Shown: piece after piece, positions 36,266 to 44,301 of the stretch
Position numbering within the stretch: the stretch's first letter is position 1
How the letters are laid out: each line of letters begins with the position of its first letter
DNA from: Paracoccus yeei ATCC BAA-599
GTDB taxonomy: Bacteria; Pseudomonadota; Alphaproteobacteria; Rhodobacterales; Rhodobacteraceae
DNA: 64,000 nt
Direction of reading: 5' to 3'
Assembly: GCF_000622145.1 (NCBI RefSeq)
Contig: NZ_KK211402.1
Span: forward strand, 87,069-151,068
The notes under the pieces: model-generated
The model's input: only the letters and a program-made list of their open reading frames with translations
The model's database searches: none
What the model was told of the DNA's origin: nothing
Position numbers and translations under genes: made by a program

Positions 36266-36522
36266 GGCGCCTTCTCCTGGCCCGCCGGGGCAAGCACGCG
36301 GTCGATGGGCCATTCCGGCCCTGAAAACAGTCCCGCGCGGCGCAGGAACACCAGAACGCGCAGGCGCTCGGCCGGGGGCAGGTCACGCATCCGCGCCTCC
36401 ATGTCGGCGGGCATCGCCTCGCCCGCCAGCATCGCCTCGGTCGCCTGGGCGATCAGGGCATCGGCCGACGCCGGCGCAGGCGTCCCCGCCACCGCGGCAG
36501 TCAGAAGAAGCGGCCAAATCAC
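36262..36522 (-). CDS. Small putative periplasmic protein within flagellar operon
   Basis: The 86-residue product has a probable signal peptide (MIWPLLLTAAVAGTPAPASA) followed by a mostly helical mature part (LIAQATEAMLAGEAM, LPPAERLRVLVFLRRAGLF). No family is recognised. It starts at the motA stop (4-bp overlap) and ends on the flhA start, so it is surely co-translated. Its position suggests a flagellar assembly or motor role, but none is proved. Confidence 0.7.
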   Translation of the reverse strand: MIWPLLLTAAVAGTPAPASADALIAQATEAMLAGEAMPADMEARMRDLPPAERLRVLVFLRRAGLFSGPEWPIDRVLAPAGQEKAP

Positions 36523-37385
36523 GACGCCCTCTTGAGATCGCGGAGCGCGGTTTCAAGGCTGCCGAAGCTGGGCCGGACGTGGTCGGGCGCGGCCTGGCGG
36601 CCGACCTCGACGCACAGGTTCGTCGCATGCTGGTGCAGGCCCGCGACCAGGACCGACTTGATGACGTCGTAAAAGGCCTGGTCCTGCTTGACGACGGCCT
36701 GCAGCCGCTGCGCAAAGGGGGCGACCAGCGCATAGGCGAGAAACACCCCCAGGAAGGTCCCGACCAGGGCGCCGCCGATCATGCCGCCCAGAACCTCGGG
36801 GGGCTGGTCGATCGCGCTCATGGTCTTGATGACGCCCAGGACCGCCGCGACGATGCCCAAGGCCGGCAGGGCGTCCGCCATGTTCTGAAGCGCGTGGGGG
36901 GCGTGCATTTCCTCCTCGTTCATCAGGCCGATGCGCTGGGACAGCATTTCCTCGACCTGATAGGGGTCGTCGTAGTTCAGGCTGGAGGATCGCAGCGTGT
37001 CGGTAATCAGCGAAACCGCGTGTTCGTCCTTGAGGATCTTGGGATAAGCCTGGAAGATCGCCGAGTTCGCCGGGTCCTCGACATGGCTCTCCAGCTCGAC
37101 CGGGTTGGCGCGGGCAATGCGCAGCAGCTGGAACAGCAGGCACAGCACGTCCTGAAGATCGGCTTCGTGCCATTTCGGGCCCTTCAGCGACCGGCCCAGA
37201 CCGCCGAGCGCGTGCTTGATGACGGCGGTTTCGTTCGACAGCAGGAACGAGCCGACCGCGGCACCCCCGATCATCATCATCTCATAGGGCAAGGAATGCA
37301 GGATGACGCCCATCTTGCCGCCGGCCATCACATAGCCGCCAAAGACCATGGCGAAGGTCACCGCGATACCGATCATTCCGAACAT
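36519..37385 (-). CDS. motA: Flagellar motor stator protein MotA
   Basis: MotA forms the proton channel with MotB. The 288-residue protein has the family start (MFGMIGIAVTFAMVFGGYVMAGG), the conserved ALPALGIVAAVLGVIKTM and the membrane pair GALVGTFLGVFLAYALVAPFA. No motB gene is adjacent and none was seen in the window. It lies 9 bp after motE and overlaps the small downstream gene. Confidence 0.95.
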   Translation of the reverse strand: MFGMIGIAVTFAMVFGGYVMAGGKMGVILHSLPYEMMMIGGAAVGSFLLSNETAVIKHALGGLGRSLKGPKWHEADLQDVLCLLFQLLRIARANPVELESHVEDPANSAIFQAYPKILKDEHAVSLITDTLRSSSLNYDDPYQVEEMLSQRIGLMNEEEMHAPHALQNMADALPALGIVAAVLGVIKTMSAIDQPPEVLGGMIGGALVGTFLGVFLAYALVAPFAQRLQAVVKQDQAFYDVIKSVLVAGLHQHATNLCVEVGRQAAPDHVRPSFGSLETALRDLKRAS

Positions 37386-37394
37386 GACTGTCTC

Positions 37395-37937
37395 CTAATT
37401 GGTTCTGGCCCGGACCGAGCCCATGTAGGACGTCAGCACGGCGGCCTGCCCCGGCTCGACTGCGGCCATGATGCGCGCCCCGGTTTCGGGCTGGACACGC
37501 ACCAGGATCTGCGCGGCGAAATCGGGCGGCAGGTTCGACAGCACCACAGCCGCCTGTTCGGGCTTCATCTGGTCATAGACGGCGATCAGCCGGCTGATGT
37601 CGTCGGTCTGGGCCTGGCGCACGCCGCTGTCATGATCGCTGATCTGCTTGCGCAGCTTGCGCAACTCGATCAGGCGATCGGTCAGCTGCTTCTGCGCGAC
37701 GGCCAGCTCCGCCTTTTGCCGGTCGATGTCCTGCATGTAGCGTTCGATCCGCAGGCCGCGCTGGCGCAGGGTGTCGGCCAGGGCCACGGCCTCGGGGACG
37801 TCGGTGCAGCCGGCCATCAGCTCGGCCGGCTCGGCATTGGCCCGCAGCCGGGCGGGCCCGTCGACCAGCATCACCGCCTGGGCCGCGGCGCCCAGGGTCA
37901 GCACCGCCCCCAGCACCGGCAGAACACGCCTACGCAT
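37395..37937 (-). CDS. MotE-like flagellar protein (MgtE intracellular N-like domain)
   Basis: The 180-residue product has a membrane anchor or signal-like start (VLPVLGAVLTLGAAAQAVML), a long coiled coil (residues 55-110, LRKLRKQISDHDSG) and a C-terminal MgtE_N-like helical domain (AVYDQMKPEQAAVVLSNLPPD, ILVRVQPETGARIMAAVEP). This layout is that of MotE/FlbB, a motor chaperone in rhizobia. It overlaps the stop of the upstream gene by 8 bp. Confidence 0.82.
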   Translation of the reverse strand: MRRRVLPVLGAVLTLGAAAQAVMLVDGPARLRANAEPAELMAGCTDVPEAVALADTLRQRGLRIERYMQDIDRQKAELAVAQKQLTDRLIELRKLRKQISDHDSGVRQAQTDDISRLIAVYDQMKPEQAAVVLSNLPPDFAAQILVRVQPETGARIMAAVEPGQAAVLTSYMGSVRARTN

Positions 37938-38280
37938 CGGCCTCGGTCCTTTCGCTGCGCTGGCGGCGGCGCTGCAGGCGGACGGACCGTGCAGGCGTGT
38001 TGTCGGCGAACTTCTTCTGCAGGATCCAGAAGGCGCGCTCTTCCTTGGCGCGCTCGATCTCTCCGGCGAGCCCCTGGGTGGCCAGCGTCGCCTCGGCCTT
38101 GGCGGCATGGATCGCGCGCTCCAGCCGGCCGATCTCGCTGGTCATGACGGCGATGGCGCCGCCCAAGCCCGTTTCCAGGTCGTTGAGCCGGCGCAGCCGC
38201 CGTGCCAGCACGAAGCAGAAGACGGAGAGCCCCATCGAGAACGCCAGCAGCGCCAGCTGGAGGATCTGGGAAATTGTCAT
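37930..38280 (-). CDS. DUF6468-like flagellar operon membrane protein
   Basis: The 116-residue product starts MTISQILQLALLAFSMGLSV, one membrane helix, then LARRLRRLNDLETGLGGAIA and a basic C-terminal half. This resembles the alphaproteobacterial DUF6468 proteins found in flagellar operons. Function is unknown. It overlaps fliL by 4 bp (ATGA) and motE by 8 bp. Confidence 0.7.
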   Translation of the reverse strand: MTISQILQLALLAFSMGLSVFCFVLARRLRRLNDLETGLGGAIAVMTSEIGRLERAIHAAKAEATLATQGLAGEIERAKEERAFWILQKKFADNTPARSVRLQRRRQRSERTEADA

Positions 38281-38762
38281 TGGATGCGGAACTCCGTGAT
38301 CAGGATGTCGCTGAAGGCCTTGTCGCCCAGCACGAAAACGGCCCGCGTCGCCAGTTCGTCCCGCACGATGTCCAGGATGCCGCGCTTTTCGAAGGCGGCG
38401 GGGGCGATGTCGGCCAGGAAACTGTTGAAGGCATCCGACAGGCGCGGGGTCAGATGCTCGACCTCGGGACGGTGGACCTGGTCGGTTTCGATCTGGACCG
38501 TCATCACCAGGGTGCGCAACTGCGGGCACGGCAGGGTCAGGACGATCTGCGGCAGGCTGACGAACTGGGCCGTGGATGCGGCAGCCTCCTCGGGCACCGG
38601 TTCGTGGGGGGCGGGTTTCAGCAGGGCCATCGGCGACCAGAAGCCCAGAAAGGTCGAGCCAAAGCCCGCGCCCAGCATCGCCACCGCCAGGATCAGCGGC
38701 ATGAGCTTCTTGATTCCCCCCTTTGGCGGGGCAGGCACGGCATCGGCGGCGGCATCGGACAT
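38277..38762 (-). CDS. fliL: Flagellar basal body-associated protein FliL
   Basis: FliL sits around the stator and influences torque. The 161-residue protein has a short cytosolic part, one membrane helix (LMPLILAVAMLGAGFGSTFL) and a periplasmic part ending in ILITEFRIQ, typical of FliL. I chose ATG 38762 because GGAG lies nine bases upstream. It heads the minus operon and is divergent from fliF. Confidence 0.93.
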   Translation of the reverse strand: MSDAAADAVPAPPKGGIKKLMPLILAVAMLGAGFGSTFLGFWSPMALLKPAPHEPVPEEAAASTAQFVSLPQIVLTLPCPQLRTLVMTVQIETDQVHRPEVEHLTPRLSDAFNSFLADIAPAAFEKRGILDIVRDELATRAVFVLGDKAFSDILITEFRIQ

Positions 38763-38805
38763 GGGTGATTCTCCATCGGCGTGCCGTCTGGATAGCAGCC
38801 CGGGG

Positions 38806-38820
38806 CTAACCAATTCTTAA
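38806..38820. promoter_or_regulatory. Candidate CtrA box in the fliL-fliF divergent region
   Basis: CTAA-N7-TTAA (38806-38820) lies between the divergent fliL and fliF genes, 44 bp from the fliL start and 59 bp from the fliF start. CtrA of alphaproteobacteria binds TTAA-N7-TTAA and tolerates one change per half. This region is the only place in the window with such a pair in front of flagellar genes. One site could control both operons. Confidence 0.45.
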
Positions 38821-38878
38821 TCGCCCCCGTGCCATGACGGTCGGGTGATGTGATCCAGCCGATTCGAAGGGGGCGGTT

Positions 38879-40444
38879 TTGCTGAAGCTGCAAGACTACT
38901 GGCGCGAACGAAGCGCGAAGCAACGGGCGATCCTGGTCGCCGCCTTCCTGGCGACGTTCGGGGCGATCGCGGGCCTGTCGTGGTTCGCCAGCCGGCCGCA
39001 GATGGCGATGCTTTACGCCGGGCTCGACCCCCAGCAATCGGGCGCGGTGATGGCGGCGGTGGAGAAATCCGGCGCCGCCTACCAGATCCGCGGCGATTCG
39101 ATCTGGGTCGAGGAAAGCCGCCGCGATGCCCTGCGCATGTCCCTGGCCGGAGAGGGCATCCCCTCGGCCGGGGGCACCGGCTATGAGATCCTCGACGGCA
39201 TGTCGGGGTTCGGCACCACCTCGCAGATGTTCGACGCCGCCTACTGGCGCGCCAAGGAAGGCGAGCTTGCCCGCACCATCCTGGCGCTTCCGAATGTCAG
39301 GACGGCGCGGGTCCACCTGGCCGTGCCCAGCGGCCGGGGATATCGGCGCGAGGCCCAGGCCAGCGCCTCGGTCACGCTGACCACGAACGGCACCGAAATC
39401 AGCCGCAGCCAGGCCAAGGCCCTGCGTTTCCTGATTTCCTCGGGCGTTCCGGGCATGGTGCCCGAGCGGGTCAGCGTGATCGACAGCGAACGCGGCGTGG
39501 TCGCCTCGGACGACGACGGCATGGCCGGTCAGGATCGTCAGGCCGAGATGAAGCGCAACGTCGAACGGATTCTCGAGGCCCATGTCGGCGGCGGGAACGC
39601 CATCGTCGAGGTGAACCTGGACCTGGTGACCGAAACCGAACTGCTGACCGAACAGCGCTTCGACCCCGAACAGCGCGCGCTGATCTCGCAGGAAAGCGAG
39701 GAATCGGCCGACCAGAGCACCAACAACCAGGCGGGCGCCGTCACCGCCGCCTCGAACCTGCCGGAAGGCCAGGACGACCAGGGCAAGGAAAGCAAATCCT
39801 CTCGGTCCGAGACCAGGCAGCGCTCGAACTTCGAGGTCAGCAAGGTCACGCGCGAGATAAACCGCCAGCCCGGCGCGACACGGCGGTTGACGGTCGCGGT
39901 GCTGGTCAACGGCGTTGCCCGCCCCGATGCGAATGGCGAGCCGCAGCTTGTCCCCCGCGACGAGGCCGAGTTGCAGTCCCTGCGCGAACTGGTCGCCTCG
40001 GCCGTGGGTTTCGACGAAGCGCGGGGCGATGCAATCACCATCAAGTCCCTGCCCTTTGCCGAGTTGTCCCAGGCCGGCACGGCGGCCAGCCAAGGCGGGC
40101 TCCTGGCCCGGCTGGACCTGAACGGGCTGATCAAGATCGTTCTGGTCGGGCTGTTTGCGCTGGCGCTGCTGTTCTTTCTGCTGCGCCCTGCGATGCGCGC
40201 GCGCGGCCCCCAGCTGGCCGAGCGGTTGCTGGACCAAAGCCTGCCCGCGGGCGTGCCGCCCGATCTGGCAGCGACCGACTCCATGCCGCCCCTGTCGGCC
40301 GCCGTCCCCGAGATCGACTACACACCCAGCGCGGGCCTGACGAACGACCCGGTCGCGCGCCTGCGCGAACTGATGAAGTCGCGCAAGGAAGAAAGCCTGC
40401 AGGTGCTGTCGGGCTGGATCGAGAAACGTGAGGATGCCCTATGA
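38879..40444 (+). CDS. fliF: Flagellar M-ring protein FliF
   Basis: FliF forms the MS ring. The 521-residue protein has two membrane helices (AILVAAFLATFGAIAGL near the start, IKIVLVGLFALALLFFLL near 430), periplasmic ring-building motifs (VHLAVPS, EVSKVTREI-like segment) and a C-terminal cytosolic tail (ESLQVLSGWIEKRE) that would bind FliG. Start TTG at 38879 is supported by MLKLQDYW and GGGGGCGG upstream. The end overlaps fliH by 4 bp. Confidence 0.95.
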   Translation: MLKLQDYWRERSAKQRAILVAAFLATFGAIAGLSWFASRPQMAMLYAGLDPQQSGAVMAAVEKSGAAYQIRGDSIWVEESRRDALRMSLAGEGIPSAGGTGYEILDGMSGFGTTSQMFDAAYWRAKEGELARTILALPNVRTARVHLAVPSGRGYRREAQASASVTLTTNGTEISRSQAKALRFLISSGVPGMVPERVSVIDSERGVVASDDDGMAGQDRQAEMKRNVERILEAHVGGGNAIVEVNLDLVTETELLTEQRFDPEQRALISQESEESADQSTNNQAGAVTAASNLPEGQDDQGKESKSSRSETRQRSNFEVSKVTREINRQPGATRRLTVAVLVNGVARPDANGEPQLVPRDEAELQSLRELVASAVGFDEARGDAITIKSLPFAELSQAGTAASQGGLLARLDLNGLIKIVLVGLFALALLFFLLRPAMRARGPQLAERLLDQSLPAGVPPDLAATDSMPPLSAAVPEIDYTPSAGLTNDPVARLRELMKSRKEESLQVLSGWIEKREDAL

Positions 40445-40995
40445 GATCGGCCGCGCTGCGTCTTGAATCCTTTGCCGAAGCCGCACGGCATCGCCCCCCG
40501 CCGACCCAGGCCGATCTGGAACATGCCTATCAGACAGGTCTTGAACGCGGGCTGGCCGAGGGTCGCGAGGCCAGCCTGGACCGGCTGAGCGCCCAGCTTG
40601 CCGATTTCGCCCGTGGCCTCGAGGCAAGCGACGCCGCGACCGCGGCCAGCCGGCGCGAGACGATCCATGCCGTGGTGCCCGTTCTTGCCGCGCTGGTCGA
40701 CCTGCTCGCCCCCCTGTCCCGCCGCGACTGGCTTCTGGGTGCAGTCGGGGGCGAGCTGTTGCGCGTCGCCGAGACCCAGGATGGCTCGACCCTGGTGATC
40801 CATTGCCCGCCCGACCTGGAGCCCGACATCCACGACTGCGCCGCCCGCGCGGGAATCGAGGCGTCCCGGCTGCGCACCCTGCCCTCGGATCGCGGCACGG
40901 TCGAGCTTTCCGTGGGCGCGGCCGGCATCGCCCTGGATCCCGACCGCACCCTGGCCGAGATCCGCGCCATCATCGACGAACTCAAGGAGGACTGA
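40441..40995 (+). CDS. fliH: Flagellar export regulator FliH-like protein
   Basis: The 184-residue product starts with ATG overlapping the fliF stop. It has an N-terminal helical stretch (AYQTGLERGLAEGREASLDRLSAQL, a G-x-x-x-G-like pattern as in FliH) and a C-terminal part similar to FliH/YscL. The fliI ATPase partner is not in the window. Placement between fliF and fliN supports the call. Confidence 0.8.
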   Translation: MRSAALRLESFAEAARHRPPPTQADLEHAYQTGLERGLAEGREASLDRLSAQLADFARGLEASDAATAASRRETIHAVVPVLAALVDLLAPLSRRDWLLGAVGGELLRVAETQDGSTLVIHCPPDLEPDIHDCAARAGIEASRLRTLPSDRGTVELSVGAAGIALDPDRTLAEIRAIIDELKED

Positions 40996-40998
40996 GCC

Positions 40999-41256
40999 AT
41001 GGACGACATCGCCAGCCTGATCGCGACCGACCTGATCCAGGTCCAGGTGACCATCCGCCTGGGCGGCACGCAGCTTTCCGTCGCCGAGCTTTCGCGCCTG
41101 CGGCCGGGCGACGTGATCCGGCTGGACCAGGAAATGTCGGATGGCGTGGACATCTGCGTCGGCGACAAGGTCATCGCCCGGGGTGAACTGACCACCGGCG
41201 GAGATGGCGACAACCGGCTGTGCGTGCGCATCCTCGGGGCGGCGGCGCAATCGTGA
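40999..41256 (+). CDS. fliN: Flagellar switch protein FliN (short form)
   Basis: The 85-residue product is little more than the SpoA/FliN C-terminal domain (QVQVTIRLGGTQLSVAELSRL, GVDICVGDKVIARGEL). FliN forms the C-ring with FliM and FliG, neither of which is in the window. It begins 3 bp after the fliH stop and ends on the fliP start. Confidence 0.9.
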   Translation: MDDIASLIATDLIQVQVTIRLGGTQLSVAELSRLRPGDVIRLDQEMSDGVDICVGDKVIARGELTTGGDGDNRLCVRILGAAAQS

Positions 41257-41975
41257 TCCGGCTGGGCCTGCTGATCGGCCTGCTGCTGGCGCCCGGGCTG
41301 GCGCTGGCGCAGGACGCGCCGTCGGTCGGGGCCGCCGCCGAGGCGGTGGCGAACGGCGTCGGCCGCAACGCGATCACGCTGCTGGCGGTGATGACGGCAC
41401 TGTCGCTGGCACCGGGCGTCGCGATCATGGTGACCTGCTTTCCCTTCATCGTCACCGTCCTTTCGATCCTGCGCCAGTCCCTGGGCCTGCAGCAGTCGCC
41501 CCCCAACATGCTGATCGTCAGCCTGGCGATGTTTCTGACCTGGTTCGTGATGAGCCCGGTCCTGACCGAGGCCTGGACCGTTGCCGGCGCCCCGCTGCGC
41601 GACGGGCAGATCACCGTCGAGCAGGCGTTTTCGCGTGGCATCGTGCCCTTTCGCGGCTTCATGGAGGCACGCGTCGACCCCGAGATGATCGCGACCCTGG
41701 CCGATGTCTCGCCCGATCCGCAGGCGCCGCGCGACCGGCTGTCGGTGCTGGTCCCCGCCTTCATGCTGAGCGAGATCCAGCGCGCCTTCGAGATCGGCTT
41801 CCTGGTCTCGCTGCCCTTTCTGATCATCGACCTGGTGGTGTCGGCGGTGCTGATGTCGATGGGCATGATGATGGTGCCGCCGGCCGTCGTGGCGCTGCCC
41901 TTCAAGCTGGCCTTCTTTGTCGTGGTGGACGGCTGGGGGCTGATCGCAGCGGCCCTGGTGCGCAGCTATCAATAG
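41253..41975 (+). CDS. fliP: Flagellar biosynthetic protein FliP
   Basis: FliP is part of the export gate. The 240-residue protein has a signal peptide (LLIGLLLAPGLALA) and the conserved run FPFIVTVLSILRQSLGLQQSPPN with following helices. Start is GTG at 41253, overlapping the fliN stop (GTGA). Here fliP is the last flagellar gene on plus. The next gene, fliQ in most operons, is not there. Confidence 0.94.
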   Translation: MIRLGLLIGLLLAPGLALAQDAPSVGAAAEAVANGVGRNAITLLAVMTALSLAPGVAIMVTCFPFIVTVLSILRQSLGLQQSPPNMLIVSLAMFLTWFVMSPVLTEAWTVAGAPLRDGQITVEQAFSRGIVPFRGFMEARVDPEMIATLADVSPDPQAPRDRLSVLVPAFMLSEIQRAFEIGFLVSLPFLIIDLVVSAVLMSMGMMMVPPAVVALPFKLAFFVVVDGWGLIAAALVRSYQ

Positions 41976-42166
41976 GAAAAATCGTGCCCCCGCAACTTGA
42001 CAGAGAGTGCCTTGCCGGAAAGATAGTCCAATACAACCATTTGACGAACAATTTCCTCAGCTGACACTTTACGACAGGTCAAGGCCGCCGCTACGTCACC
42101 TTGCACGCCGGGTTCCGCCAAGGACAAAATCTGGGCATCAATTCTGAAATGCTGTTCGAGGCGCCT
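41976..42166. other. AT-richer intergenic region after fliP
   Basis: This 190-bp region is more AT-rich than its surroundings. The minus strand is open from 41969 for about 60 codons, with an apparently protein-like end (SAEEIVRQMVVLDYLSG) but no good start or ribosome-binding site. It could be a decayed gene end or chance. It probably holds the promoter of the efflux operon. Confidence 0.4.
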
Positions 42167-43237
42167 ATGCCACGCTTGCCGGCGACCCTTTTTCTTCTGA
42201 CCTGGCTGCTCGGCGGACCTGCGCCGGCGGACGACCGGCTGGTGGTGGAACTGGTCCCGGTCCAGGACATGCCGCTGACCTATGACGCGGCGCTGACCGG
42301 CACGATCCATGCCAAGGACGTGGTGGACCTGGGTTTTCGCCAGGGCGGCCGCATCACCGAGATCCTGGTGGACGAAGGCGACCGGGTCATGCCGGGTCAG
42401 GCGCTGGCGCGGATCGACCCGCTTCAACAGGAACAGGCGGTGCGCGTCGCCGACGCGGGCGTCGCCGGCGCCGCTGCCTCGCAGGAACAGGCCCGGCAGG
42501 CGCGCGACCGTGCCCAGGCCATGCTGGAGCGCGGGGTCGGCACCCGGGCCGCGCTCGACGCGGCGAACCAGCAGCTTTCCGCCGCCGAGCGCGCCCTGGC
42601 GCAGGCGGAATCGGGCCGCGACCGGGCCCGCCGCGCGCTTGAGGAGACCGTCCTGCGCGCCCCCGCCGAAGCGATCGTCACCGCCCGCAACGCCGATCCG
42701 GGCCAGATCGTCGGGGCGGCGCAGGCGGTGATCTCGCTCGCCTCCTCGGTCGCGCGCGAGGCGGTGTTCCAGATCCCCGACTCTCCTGCCCTCGGCCGGT
42801 CGGTCGGGGCATCGGTTTCCCTGACCACCATCGATTTCGGCGCCATCGCCATGACCGCGACCGTGACCGAGATCGCGCCGCTGGTCGACCCGCAGACCGG
42901 CTCGGTCACGGTGCGGGCAACCATCGACAACCCGCCCCAGGACATCGACCTGCTGGGGGCGGCGGTGCGGGGGATGGTGCATTTCCCCGCCGGCCGCAGC
43001 ATCGCCGTGCCCTGGACCGCCCTGGCCGAGGTCGCCGGCCGGCCGGCCGTGTGGATCGTGGGCGACGACCGGCGCGTGGCGCTGGCGCCCGTCACCATCG
43101 AACGGTTCAGCGACGGGCTGATCGTCCTGCGCGACGGGGTCCGGTCGGGCCAGACGGTGGTCGGCGCCGGATCGCATCTGCTTTACCCGGGGCGCACGGT
43201 GGTCGATGCCGCCGACCTGGCAGGGGACGGCGAATGA
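42167..43237 (+). CDS. RND efflux periplasmic adaptor subunit (first)
   Basis: The 356-residue product has a signal peptide (LPATLFLLTWLLGGPAPA) and the MFP pattern: GFRQGGRITEILVDEGDRVMPGQALARID lipoyl-like half, a long alpha-helical hairpin (EQARQARDRAQAMLERG), then LRAPAEAIVTARNADPGQ. ATG 42167 was preferred because GAGGCG lies upstream; 42149 is a possible alternative. It is the first gene of a three-gene operon with a second adaptor and a pump. Confidence 0.92.
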   Translation: MPRLPATLFLLTWLLGGPAPADDRLVVELVPVQDMPLTYDAALTGTIHAKDVVDLGFRQGGRITEILVDEGDRVMPGQALARIDPLQQEQAVRVADAGVAGAAASQEQARQARDRAQAMLERGVGTRAALDAANQQLSAAERALAQAESGRDRARRALEETVLRAPAEAIVTARNADPGQIVGAAQAVISLASSVAREAVFQIPDSPALGRSVGASVSLTTIDFGAIAMTATVTEIAPLVDPQTGSVTVRATIDNPPQDIDLLGAAVRGMVHFPAGRSIAVPWTALAEVAGRPAVWIVGDDRRVALAPVTIERFSDGLIVLRDGVRSGQTVVGAGSHLLYPGRTVVDAADLAGDGE

Positions 43238-44301
43238 GGATCGTCCTTGCCCTTCTTCTCCTTGCGCTCGGCTTCGGGCGATCCTGGGCCCAGGAGGAAT
43301 CGGCCGTCCCGCCCCGGCCCGTCGCCAGCATCGTCGTCTCGGCCTATCAGCCGGGCACCGGCTCGATCCCCGGCGTGATCCGCGCCGAGGTCGAGGTCGA
43401 CCTGGCGTTCCAGACGCTGGGTCGGCTGATCGCGCGCAACGTGGACGTAGGGGACGTCGTGGACAAGGGCGACATTCTGGCGCTGCTGGATTCCAAGGAC
43501 CTGCAGGACGAGGTCGCGGCGGCCGAAGCGGCGGCCGAGGCGGCCGCGGTCGAACTGGACACCGCCCGTGCCGCGGCCGAACGCACCGAGGCCCTGTTCC
43601 GGCGCAACGTCGCCTCGACCGCCGATCTTGAACAGGTCCGGCAGGCGCTGGCGGCGGCGGTCGCGGCCGACCAGCAGGCCAGGGCCGACCTGGTCCGTGC
43701 CCGCGACACCGCCGCCTTTGCCGAGATGCGGGCACCCTTTTCAGGCGTCATCAGCGCGGTCATGGCCGCGCCCGGCGCGGTCGTCAGCGCGGGCGAGCCG
43801 GTCTTGCAGCTCTCTGCGCAGAACCGGCTCGAGGCGGTGATCGACCTGGCGCCCCCCGTGATGGCGCGGCTGGACCTGGGCGGCACCTTCGAGGTCTGGT
43901 CGGAAAACCACGCCGAAAGCCGCCAGAAGGCCACGGTGTCGCGGGTCGAGCCGGTCGCCGACGCGCTGACGCGGACCCGGCGCGTCCACCTGGCGCTGGA
44001 GGATTCGTCCGGGTTCCGCCTGGGCGCCCTGATCCGGGTCCGCCCCGCCGTGACCACGCCCCAGGGAACGGGCCTGCCGCCCTCGGCCATCCTGCATGTC
44101 GAGGGGCGACCCCATGTCTGGCTGGTCACGCGCCAGGGCGACCGGGGCACGGTGTCGCTGCGGCCGATCCAGATCCTCGGCTCGGCCACGGCGCAGCCCG
44201 TCACCGTGACGGCGGGCCTTGTCCCCGGCGACGAGGTGGTGATCCGCGGCATCCATTCCCTGCGCGAAGGCCAGGCCGTCGGCCGTTCGGTGAGCCCATG
44301 A
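43234..44301 (+). CDS. RND efflux periplasmic adaptor subunit (second)
   Basis: The 355-residue product has a signal peptide (IVLALLLLALGFGRSWA) and a complete MFP layout: lipoyl-like half (VDVGDVVDKGDILALLDSKDL), coiled hairpin rich in Ala/Glu, and MRAPFSGVISAVMAAPG. It overlaps the previous gene by 4 bp and the pump gene by 4 bp. Two adaptors with one pump is the plan of TriABC of P. aeruginosa. Confidence 0.92.
   Translation: MRIVLALLLLALGFGRSWAQEESAVPPRPVASIVVSAYQPGTGSIPGVIRAEVEVDLAFQTLGRLIARNVDVGDVVDKGDILALLDSKDLQDEVAAAEAAAEAAAVELDTARAAAERTEALFRRNVASTADLEQVRQALAAAVAADQQARADLVRARDTAAFAEMRAPFSGVISAVMAAPGAVVSAGEPVLQLSAQNRLEAVIDLAPPVMARLDLGGTFEVWSENHAESRQKATVSRVEPVADALTRTRRVHLALEDSSGFRLGALIRVRPAVTTPQGTGLPPSAILHVEGRPHVWLVTRQGDRGTVSLRPIQILGSATAQPVTVTAGLVPGDEVVIRGIHSLREGQAVGRSVSP

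Noticed and set aside
31940..41975. Type III secretion injectisome instead of flagellum
   Set aside because: FliF, FliL, MotA, MotE and FliN point to a flagellum. No secretin or needle genes are present.
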